A stretch of 64,000 bases of DNA. It comes from Nemopilema nomurai. Lineage: Eukaryota; Cnidaria; Scyphozoa; Rhizostomeae; Rhizostomatidae. The DNA lies in contig ML133502.1 of the NCBI GenBank assembly GCA_003864495.1, forward strand, positions 2,167,835 through 2,231,834, given 5' to 3'. The notes under the pieces are model-generated. The model worked only from the letters and a program-made list of their open reading frames with translations. It was not told the origin of the DNA and searched no databases. Each line of letters starts with the position of its first letter. Position 1 is the first letter of the stretch. A program made the position numbers and the translations under genes. Positions 47,701 to 59,309 of this stretch are shown in pieces.

Positions 47701-50700
47701 AAATGCGAGTGTATTGACGCTGAATATGAAAATCTGCAAGATTTTCCGCATATCTCAAATACTTATACTTTGTACGATTGAGTTTTTCTCAAAAACTATA
47801 ATAGATATTTAACTCAAACTTTTTGCAAGCTTTAATTGTATTCATCACACAGGAAAATGCTAGATACAGGAAGTTTTTCAAATTCAAAGCTTCAATTTTT
47901 GACAACAGATCGATGCGGCTATACATTTTTAGAATTCGAAAGTTTTTGAAGGTAACACAGAATTTAAACGTGGAAATTTTCTCAAAAAAATACTTTAAGT
48001 AATTAGATCAATCAATATTACTGTTCAATAGGCTTGAAAGATTACGAAATTCAGCTCAGCTTAATCAATTTATTAACAGTTTTCTTTAAAAATGCGAGTG
48101 TATTGACGCTGAATATGAAAATCTGCAAGATTTTCGCATATCTCAAATACTTTATACTTTGTACGATTGAGTTTTTCTCAAAAACTATAATAGATATTAA
48201 CTCAAACTTTTTGCAAGCTTTAATTGTATTCCATCACACAGGAAAATGCTAGATACAGGAAGTTTTTCAAATTCAAAGCTTCAATTTTTGACAACAGATC
48301 GATGCGGCTTACATTTTTAGAATTCGAAAGTTTTTGAAGGTAACACAGAATTTAAACGGGAAATTTTCTCAAAAAAATACTTTAAGTAATAGATCAATCA
48401 ATATTACTGTTCAATAGGCTTGAAAGATTACGAAATTCAGCTCAGCTTAATCAATTTATTAACAGTTTTCTTTAAAAATGCGAGTGTATTGACGCTGAAT
48501 ATGAAAATCTGCAAAGATTTTCGCATATCTCAAATACTTATACTTTGTACGATTGAGTTTTTCTCAAAAACTATAATAGATATTTAACTCAAACTTTTTG
48601 CAAGCTTTAATTGTATTCATCACACAGGAAAATGCTAGATACAGGAAGTTTTTCAAATTCAAAGCTTCAATTTTTGACAACAGATCGATGCGGCTTACAT
48701 TTTTAGAATTCGAAAGTTTTTGAAGGTAACACAGAATTAAACGGGAAATTTTCTCAAAAAAATACTTTAAGTAATTAGATCAATCAATATTACTGTTCAA
48801 TAGGCTTGAAAGATTACGAAATTCAGCTCAGCTTAATCAATTTATTAACAGTTTTCTTTAAAAATGCGAGTGTATTGACGCTGAATATGAAAATCTGCAA
48901 GATTTTCGCATATCTCAAATACTTTATACTTTGTACGATTGAGTTTTTCTCAAAAACTATAATAGATATTTAACTCAAACTTTTTGCAAGCTTTAATTGT
49001 ATTCCATCACACAGGAAAATGCTAGATACAGGAAGTTTTTCAAATTCAAAGCTTCAATTTTTGACAACAGATCGATGCGGCTTACATTTTTAGAATTCGA
49101 AAGTTTTTGAAGGTAACACAGAATTAAACGGAAATTTTCTCAAAAAAATACTTTAAGTAATTAGATCAATCAATATTACTGTTCAATAGGCTTGAAAGAT
49201 TACGAAATTCAGCTCAGCTTAATCAATTTATTAACAGTTTTCTTTAAAAATGCGAGTGTATTGACGCTGAATATGAAAATCTGCAAAGATTTTCGCATAT
49301 CTCAAATACTTTATACTTTGTACGATTGAGTTTTTCTCAAAAACTATAATAGATATTTAACTCAAACTTTTTGCAAGCTTTAATTGTATTCATCACACAG
49401 GAAAATGCTAGATACAGGAAGTTTTTCAAATTCAAAGCTTCAATTTTTGACAACAGATCGATGCGGCTATACATTTTTAGAATTCGAAAGTTTTTGAAGG
49501 GTAACACAGAATTTAAACGGGAAATTTTCTCAAAAAAATACTTTAAGTAATTAGATCAATCAATATTACTGTTCAATAGGCTTGAAAGATTACGAAATTC
49601 AGCTCAGCTTAATCAATTTATTAACAGTTTTCTTTAAAAATGCGAGTGTATTGACGCTGAATATGAAAATCTGCAAGATTTTCCGCATATCTCAAATACT
49701 TTACACTTTGTACGATTGAGTTTTTCTCAAAAACTATAATAGATATTTAACTCAAACTTTTTGCAAGCTTTAATTGTATTCATCACACAGGAAAATGCTA
49801 GATACAGGAAGTTTTTCAAATTCAAAGCTTCAATTTTTGACAACAGATCGATGCGGCTTACATTTTAGAATTCGAAAGTTTTTGAAGGTAACACAGAATT
49901 TAAACGGGAAATTTTCTCAAAAAAATACTTTAAGTAATAGATCAATCAATATTACTGTTCAATAGGCTTGAAAGATTACGAAATTCAGCTCAGCTTAATC
50001 AATTTATTAACAGTTTTCTTTAAAAATGCGAGTGTATTGACGCTGAATATGAAAATCTGCAAAGATTTTCGCATATCTCAAATACTTTATACTTTGTACG
50101 ATTGAGTTTTTCTCAAAAACTATAATAGATATTTAACTCAAACTTTTTGCAAGCTTTAATTGTATTCATCACACAGGAAAATGCTAGATACAGGAAGTTT
50201 TTCAAATTCAAAGCTTCAATTTTTGACAACAGATCGATGCGGCTATACATTTTTAGAATTCGAAAGTTTTTGAAGGTAACACAGAATTTAAACGGGAAAT
50301 TTTCTCAAAAAAATACTTTAAGTAATTAGATCAATCAATATTACTGTTCAATAGGCTTGAAAGATTACGAAATTCAGCTCAGCTTAATCAATTTATTAAC
50401 AGTTTTCTTTAAAAATGCGAGTGTATTGACGCTGAATATGAAAATCTGCAAGATTTTCGCATATCTCAAATACTTTATACTTTGTACGATTGAGTTTTTC
50501 TCAAAAACTATAATAGATATTTAACTCAAACTTTTTGCAAGCTTTAATTGTATTCCATCACACAGGAAAATGCTAGATACAGGAAGTTTTTCAAATTCAA
50601 AGCTTCAATTTTTGACAACAGATCGATGCGGCTATACATTTTTAGAATTCGAAAGTTTTTGAAGGTAACAGAATTTAAACGTGGAAATTTTCTAAAAAAA

Positions 50701-53700
50701 TACTTTAAGTAATTAGATCAATCAATATTACTGTTCAATAGGCTTGAAAGATTACGAAATTCAGCTCAGCTTAATCAATTTATTAACAGTTTTCTTTAAA
50801 AATGCGAGTGTATTGACGCTGAATATGAAAATCTGCAAGATTTTCGCATATCTCAAATACTTTACACTTTGTACGATTGAGTTTTTCTCAAAAACTATAA
50901 TAGATATTTAACTCAAACTTTTTGCAAGCTTTAATTGTATTCCATCACACAGGAAAATGCTAGATACAGGAAGTTTTTCAAATTCAAAGCTTCAATTTTT
51001 GACAACAGATCGATGCGGCTATACATTTTTAGAATTCGAAAGTTTTTGAAGGTAACACAGAATAAACGGGAAATTTTCTCAAAAAAATACTTTAAGTAAT
51101 AGATCAATCAATATTACTGTTCAATAGGCTTGAAAGATTACGAAATTCAGCTCAGCTTAATCAATTTATTAACAGTTTTCTTTAAAAATGCGAGTGTATT
51201 GACGCTGAATATGAAAATCTGCAAGATTTTCGCATATCTCAAATACTTTATACTTTGTACGATTGAGTTTTTCTCAAAAACTATAATAGATATTAACTCA
51301 AACTTTTTGCAAGCTTTAATTGTATTCATCACACAGGAAAATGCTAGATACAGGAAGTTTTTCAAATTCAAAGCTTCAATTTTTGACAACAGATCGATGC
51401 GGCTTACATTTTTAGAATTCGAAAGTTTTTGAAGGTAACACAGAATTTAAACGGGAAATTTTCTAAAAAATACTTTAAGTAATTAGATCAATCAATATTA
51501 CTGTTCAATAGGCTTGAAAGATTACGAAATTCAGCTCAGCTTAATCAATTTATTAACAGTTTTTTTAAAAATGCGAGTGTATTGACGCTGAATATGAAAA
51601 TCTGCAAGATTTTCGCATATCTCAAATACTTTACACTTTGTACGATTGAGTTTTTCTCAAAAACTATAATAGATATTTAACTCAAACTTTTTGCAAGCTT
51701 TAATTGTATTCATCACACAGGAAAATGCTAGATACAGGAAGTTTTTCAAATTCAAAGCTTCAATTTTTGACAACAGATCGATGCGGCTTACTTATTTTTA
51801 GAATTCGAAAGTTTTTGAAGGTAACACAGAATTTAACGGGAAATTTTCTCAAAAAAATACTTTAAGTAATAGATCAATCAATATTACTGTTCAATAGGCT
51901 TGAAAGATTACGAAATTCAGCTCAGCTTAATCAATTTATTAACAGTTTTCTTTAAAAATGCGAGTGTATTGACGCTGAATATGAAAATCTGCAAAGATTT
52001 TCGCATATCTCAAATACTTTATACTTTGTACGATTGAGTTTTTCTCAAAAACTATAATAGATATTTAACTCAAACTTTTTGCAAGCTTTAATTGTATTCA
52101 TCACACAGGAAAATGCTAGATACAGGAAGTTTTTCAAATTCAAAGCTTCAATTTTTGACAACAGATCGATGCGGCTATACATTTTTAGAATTCGAAAGTT
52201 TTTGAAGGTAAACACAGAATTTAAACGGGAAAATTTTCTAAAAAAATACTTTAAGTAATTAGATCAATCAATATTACTGTTCAATAGGCTTGAAAGATTA
52301 CGAAATTCAGCTCAGCTTAATCAATTTATTAACAGTTTTCTTTAAAAATGCGAGTGTATTGACGCTGAATATGAAAATCTGCAAGATTTTCGCATATCTC
52401 AAATACTTTATACTTTGTACGATTGAGTTTTTCTCAAAAACTATAATAGATATTAACTCAAACTTTTTGCAAGCTTTAATTGTATTCATCACACAGGAAA
52501 ATGCTAGATACAGGAAGTTTTTCAAATTCAAAGCTTCAATTTTTGACAACAGATCGATGCGGCTTACATTTTTAGAATTCGAAAGTTTTTGAAGGTAACA
52601 CAGAATTTAAACGGGAAATTTTCTAAAAAAATACTTTAAGTAATTAGATCAATCAATATTACTGTTCAATAGGCTTGAAAGATTACGAAATTCAGCTCAG
52701 CTTAATCAATTTATTAACAGTTTTTTTAAAAATGCGAGTGTATTGACGCTGAATATGAAAATCTGCAAGATTTTCGCATATCTCAAATACTTTACACTTT
52801 GTACGATTGAGTTTTTCTCAAAAACTATAATAGATATTAACTCAAACTTTTTGCAAGCTTTAATTGTATTCATCACACAGGAAAATGCTAGATACAGGAA
52901 GTTTTTCAAATTCAAAGCTTCAATTTTTGACAACAGATCGATGCGGCTTACATTTTTAGAATTCGAAAGTTTTTGAAGGTAACACAGAATTTAAACGGGA
53001 AATTTTCTCAAAAAAATACTTTAAGTAATTAGATCAATCAATATTACTGTTCAATAGGCTTGAAAGATTACGAAATTCAGCTCAGCTTAATCAATTTATT
53101 AACAGTTTTCTTTAAAAATGCGAGTGTATTGACGCTGAATATGAAAATCTGCAAAGATTTTCGCATATCTCAAATACTTTTACTTTGTACGATTGAGTTT
53201 TTCTCAAAAACTATAATAGATATTTAACTCAAACTTTTTGCAAGCTTTAATTGTATTCCATCACACAGGAAAATGCTAGATACAGGAAGTTTTTCAAATT
53301 CAAAGCTTCAATTTTTGACAACAGATCGATGCGGCTATACATTTTTAGAATTCGAAAGTTTTTGAAGGGTAACACAGAATTTAAACGTGGAAATTTTCTC
53401 AAAAAATATACTTTAAGTAATTAGATCAATCAATATTACTGTTCAATAGGCTTGAAAGATTACGAAATTCAGCTCAGCTTAATCAATTTATTAACAGTTT
53501 TCTTTAAAAATGCGAGTGTATTGACGCTGAATATGAAAATCTGCAAGATTTTCGCATATCTCAAATACTTTATACTTTGTACGATTGAGTTTTTCTCAAA
53601 AACTATAATAGATATTTAACTCAAACTTTTTGCAAGCTTTAATTGTATTCATCACACAGGAAAATGCTAGATACAGGAAGTTTTTCAAATTCAAAGCTTC

Positions 53701-56700
53701 AATTTTTGACAACAGATCGATGCGGCTTACATTTTTAGAATTCGAAAGTTTTTGAAGGTAACACAGAATTAAACGGGAAATTTTCTCAAAAAAATACTTT
53801 AAGTAATTAGATCAATCAATATTACTGTTCAATAGGCTTGAAAGATTACGAAATTCAGCTCAGCTTAATCAATTTATTAACAGTTTTCTTTAAAAATGCG
53901 AGTGTATTGACGCTGAATATGAAAATCTGCAAAGATTTTCCGCATATCTCAAATACTTTATACTTTGTACGATTGAGTTTTTCTCAAAAACTATAATAGA
54001 TATTAACTCAAACTTTTTGCAAGCTTTAATTGTATTCAATCACACAGGAAAATGCTAGATACAGGAAGTTTTTCAAATTCAAAGCTTCAATTTTTGACAA
54101 CAGTTCGATGCGGCTATACATTTTTAGAATTCGAAAGTTTTTGAAGGTAACACAGAATTAAACGGGAAATTTTCTCAAAAAAATACTTTAAGTAATTAGA
54201 TCAATCAATATTACTGTTCAATAGGCTTGAAAGATTACGAAATTCAGCTCAGCTTAATCAATTTATTAACAGTTTTTTTAAAAATGCGAGTGTATTGACG
54301 CTGAATATGAAAATCTGCAAGATTTTTCGCATATCTCAAATACTTTATACTTTGTACGATTGAGTTTTTCTCAAAAACTATAATAGATATTTAACTCAAA
54401 CTTTTTGCAAGCTTTAATTGTATTCTATCACACAGGAAAATGCTAGATACAGGAAGTTTTTCAAATTCAAAGCTTCAATTTTTGACAACAGATCGATGCG
54501 GCTTACATTTTTAGAATTCGAAAGTTTTTGAAGGGTAACACAGAATTTAAACGTGGAATTTTCTAAAAAAATACTTTAAGTAATTAGATCAATCAATATT
54601 ACTGTTCAATAGGCTTGAAAGATTACGAAATTCAGCTCAGCTTAATCAATTTATTAACAGTTTTCTTTAAAAATGCGAGTGTATTGACGCTGAATATGAA
54701 AATCTGCAAAGATTTTCGCATATCTCAAATACTTTACACTTTGTACGATTGAGTTTTTCTCAAAAACTATAATAGATATTAACTCAAACTTTTTGCAAGC
54801 TTTAATTGTATTCATCACACAGGAAAATGCTAGATACAGGAAGTTTTTCAAATTCAAAGCTTCAATTTTTGACAACAGATCGATGCGGCTTACATTTTTA
54901 GAATTCGAAAGTTTTTGAAGGTAACACAGAATTTAAACGGGAAATTTTCTCAAAAAAATACTTTAAGTAATTAGATCAATCAATATTACTGTTCAATAGG
55001 CTTGAAAGATTACGAAATTCAGCTCAGCTTAATCAATTTATTAACAGTTTTCTTTAAAAATGCGAGTGTATTGACGCTGAATATGAAAATCTGCAAGATT
55101 TTCGCATATCTCAAATACTTTATACTTTGTACGATTGAGTTTTTCTCAAAAACTATAATAGATTTTAACTCAAACTTTTTGCAAGCTTTAATTGTATTCA
55201 TCACACAGGAAAATGCTAGATACAGGAAGTTTTTCAAATTCAAAGCTTCAATTTTTGACAACAGATCGATGCGGCTATACATTTTTAGAATTCGAAAGTT
55301 TTTGAAGGGTAACAAGAATTTAAACGTGGAAATTTTCTCAAAAAAATACTTTAAGTAATTAGATCAATCAATATTACTGTTCAATAGGCTTGAAAGATTA
55401 CGAAATTCAGCTCAGCTTAATCAATTTATTAACAGTTTTCTTTAAAAATGCGAGTGTATTGACGCTGAATATGAAAATATGCAAGATTTTCGCATATCTC
55501 AAATACTTTATACTTTGTACGATTGAGTTTTTCTCAAAAACTATAATAGATATTTAACTCAAACTTTTTGCAAGCTTTAATTGTATTCATCACACAGGAA
55601 AATGCTAGATACAGGAAGTTTTTCAAATTCAAAGCTTCAATTTTTGACAACAGATCGATGCGGCTTACATTTTTAGAATTCGAAAGTTTTTGAAGGTAAC
55701 ACAGAATTTAAACGGGAAATTTTCTCAAAAAAATACTTTAAGTAATTAGATCAATCAATATTACTGTTCAATAGGCTTGAAAGATTACGAAATTCAGCTC
55801 AGCTTAATCAATTTATTAACAGTTTTCTTTAAAAATGCGAGTGTATTGACGCTGAATATGAAAATATGCAAGATTTTCGCATATCTCAAATACTTTACTT
55901 TATTACTTTAATTGATTTTTCTAAAACTAAATATATTTTGACAAGCTTTAAAGTTTAATCATCACACAGGAAAATGCTAGATACAGGAAGTTTTTCAAAT
56001 TCAAAGCTTCAATTTTTGACAACAGATCGATGCGGCTATACATTTTTAGAATTCGAAAGTTTTTGAAGGGTAACAACAGAATTTAAACGGGAATTTTCTC
56101 AAAAAAATACTTTAAGTAATTAGATCAATCAATATTACTGTTCAATAGGCTTGAAAGATTACGAAATTCAGCTCAGCTTAATCAATTTATTAACAGTTTT
56201 CTTTAAAAATGCGAGTGTATTGACGCTGAATATGAAAATATGCAAAGATTTTTCGCATATCTCAAATACTTTATACTTTGTACGATTGAGTTTTTCTCAA
56301 AAACTATAATAGATATTTAACTCAAACTTTTTGCAAGCTTTAATTGTATTCAATCACACAGGAAAATGCTAGATACAGGAAGTTTTTCAAATTCAAAGCT
56401 TCAATTTTTGACAACAGATCGATGCGGCTTTACATTTTTAGAATTCGAAAGTTTTTGAAGGTAACACAGAATTAACGGGAAATTTTCTCAAAAAAATACT
56501 TTAAGTAATCAGATCAATCAATATTACTGTTCAATAGGCTTGAAAGATTACGAAATTCAGCTCAGCTTAATCAATTTATTAACAGTTTTCTTTAAAAATG
56601 CGAGTGTATTGACGCTGAATATGAAAATATGCAAAGATTTTTCGCATATCTCAAATACTTTATACTTTGTACGATTGAGTTTTTCTCAAAAACTATAATA

Positions 56701-58607
56701 GATATTAACTCAAACTTTTTGCAAGCTTTAATTGTATTCCATCACACAGGAAAATGCTAGATACAGGAAGTTTTTCAAATTCAAAGCTTCAATTTTTGAC
56801 AACAGATCGATGCGGCTATACATTTTAGAATTCGAAAGTTTTTGAAGGTAACAAAGAATTTAAACGGGAATTTCTAAAAAAATACTTTAAGTAATTAGAT
56901 CAATCAATATTACTGTTCAATAGGCTTGAAAGATTACGAAATTCAGCTCAGCTTAATCAATTTATTAACAGTTTTCTTTAAAAATGCGAGTGTATTGACG
57001 CTGAATATGAAAATCTGCAAGATTTTCCGCATATCTCAAATACTTTACACTTTGTACGATTGAGTTTTTCTCAAAAACTATAATAGATATTGAACTCAAA
57101 CTTTTTGCAAGCTTTAATTGTATTCAATCACACAGGAAAATGCTAGATACAGGAAGTTTTTCAAATTCAAAGCTTCAATTTTTGACAACAGTTCGATGCG
57201 GCTTTACATTTTTAGAATTCGAAAGTTTTTGAAGGATAACACAGAATTAAACGGGAAATTTTCTCAAAAAAATACTTTAAGTAATAGATCAATCAATATT
57301 ACTGTTCAATAGGCTTGAAAGATTACGAAATTCAGCTCAGCTTAATCAATTTATTAACAGTTTTCTTTAAAAATGCGAGTGTATTGACGCTGAATATGAA
57401 AATATGCAAAGATTTTTCGCATATCTCAAATACTTTATACTTTGTACGATTGAGTTTTTCTCAAAAACTATAATAGATATTTAACTCAAACTTTTTGCAA
57501 GCTTTAATTGTATTCATCACACAGGAAAATGCTAGATACAGGAAGTTTTCAAATTCAAAGCTTCAATTTTTGACAACAGATCGATGCGGCTTTACATTTT
57601 TAGAATTCGAAAGTTTTTGAAGGATAACACAGAATAAACGGGAAATTTTCTCAAAAAAATACTTTAAGTAATCAGATCAATCAATATTACTGTTCAATAG
57701 GCTTGAAAGATTACGAAATTCAGCTCAGCTTAATCAATTTATTAACAGTTTTCTTTAAAAATGCGAGTGTATTGACGCTGAATATGAAATATGCAAGATT
57801 TTCGCATATCTCAAATACTTTATACTTTGTACGATTGAGTTTTTCTCAAAAACTATAATAGATATTAACTCAAACTTTTTGCAAGCTTTAATTGTATTCA
57901 ATCACACAGGAAAATGCTAGATACAGGAAGTTTTTCAAATTCAAAGCTTCAATTTTTGACAACAGTTCGATGCGGCTTTACATTTTTAGAATTCGAAAGT
58001 TTTTGAAGGATAACACAGAATAAACGGGAAATTTTCTCAAAAAAAATTTATTAGTAATCAGATCAATCAATATTACTGTTCATAGGCTTGAAAGATTACG
58101 AAATTCAGCTCAGCTTAATCAATTTATTAACAGTTTTCTTTAAAAATGCGAGTGTATTGACGCTGAATATGAAAATATGCAAAGATTTTCGCATATCTCA
58201 AATACTTTATACTTTGTACGATTGAGTTTTTCTCAAAAACTATAATAGATATTAACTCAAACTTTTTGCAAGCTTTAATTGTATTCAATCACACAGGAAA
58301 ATGCTAGATACAGGAAGTTTTCAAATTCAAAGCTTCAATTTTTGACAACAGATCGATGCGGCTTTACATTTTTAGAATTCGAAAGTTTTTGAAGGTAACA
58401 AATTTAAACGGGACATTTTCTAAAAAAAATACTTTAAGTAATTAGATCAATCAATATTACTGTTCAATAGGCTTGAAAGATTACGAAATTCAGCTCAGCT
58501 TAATCATTTATTAACAGTTTTCTTTAAAAATGCGAGTGTATTGACGCTGAATATGAAAATATGCAAAGATTTTTCGCATATCTCAAATACTTTTACTTTG
58601 TACGATT
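29732..58607. repeat. Satellite DNA array, about 75 monomers of about 387 bp
   Basis: The block CAATAGGCTTGAAAGATTAC occurs 75 times from about 29813 to 58467, with spacing of about 376-396 and a mean of 387 bases. All monomers run head to tail. Typical landmarks in order are GAAATTCAGCTCAGCTTAAT, TGTATTGACGCTGAATATGA, TACGATTGAGTTTTTCTC, AAACTTTTTGCAAGCTTTAA, CATCACACAGGAAAATGC, ACAACAGATCGATGCGGC and GAAGGGTAACACAGAATTTA. The sequence is strongly AT-rich. The first few monomers are the most diverged. No CENP-B-box-like motif was seen. Open frames of up to 118 codons recur with the unit, but 387-bp spacing with frequent single-base indels breaks them, so they are not genes. The array could be pericentromeric, centromeric or interstitial; the sequence alone does not say. 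Confidence 0.97.
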
Positions 58608-58668
58608 CAGCAAATCATTTGGATAAAATGAAATATACTTCACCGCTCATAACCTTTTCTTTTGACTA

Positions 58669-59055
58669 CACGTTTTTTCTTTTATAAGAAACCTAGCTTG
58701 GTTCCTAGTACTAAAAGTTTCTTAATTTTTCACTAGATTCTAGTACTAAAAGTTTCTGAAAAGTTTCTTATTTTTAGATAAACATCAAATTTTGCGCTCT
58801 CCCTTGTATATTAATTGTATTAAAGTTTAAAACGCAACAGTAAGATTTGATATCGTATCTCTTGTTCATTATTCTTTTGGAAACAGGGGTATTTTTTATC
58901 GAGACACCCGGTAAAGTGTGCATAAATTGTTGTATTATTCTCGTATTGTTACCGAGACACCCGGTACTTATTATTTTCCGGCTCAGAAAGTCAGCCTTAA
59001 TGTTTCTTAAATTTTTGGGGCTCTAGTACAAGGTTTCTTATAATAAAGAAACGTG
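58669..59055. mobile_element. MITE copy 3, CACG...CGTG ends, TA target duplication
   Basis: The ends are CACGTTTTTTCTTTTATAAG and, on the right, GGTTTCTTATAATAAAGAAACGTG, with TA at 58667-58668 and 59056-59057. The interior differs from copies 1 and 2 but matches the truncated copy at 7574. CGAGACACCCGGTA is repeated at about 58898 and 58952. It begins only 62 bases after the satellite ends. Confidence 0.82.
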
Positions 59056-59300
59056 TATATCTAGAACTACCAATGTGCACTACCATCCAATGCGCGCAAT
59101 AACATTAGGTCATGCACCTGCAAGACAGATTTAGTATGATTCCGATTATTTTTAGGTGTTTCGTTTATGCGATGTTTGTTTCGACGTTTGTTCTGGCGTT
59201 TCTCCTTTACGAGTGTTTTCCTTTAAAAACCTGCTGCTGCCGTATCTTATTATTTTGACAAACTTTACAGAGACCGTTCATCTCGTTTTCAGGTAAACCG

Positions 59301-59309
59301 ACTTTCAGA
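59301..59309 (+). promoter_or_regulatory. Possible 3' splice site just before the start codon
   Basis: ACTTTCAG ends one base before the ATG at 59310, and a second candidate (CGTTTTCAG) ends at 59292. This arrangement suggests a 5'-UTR intron ahead of an otherwise uninterrupted coding region. Confidence 0.4.

Noticed and set aside
29732..58607. Many open frames of 60-118 codons on both strands inside the array
   Set aside because: They recur with the satellite unit, are broken by single-base indels from copy to copy, and have no domain; they are by-products of the repeat.
29732..58607. CRISPR-like regular repeat
   Set aside because: The whole 387-bp unit is repeated with no short repeat/unique spacer alternation, and the setting is eukaryotic.
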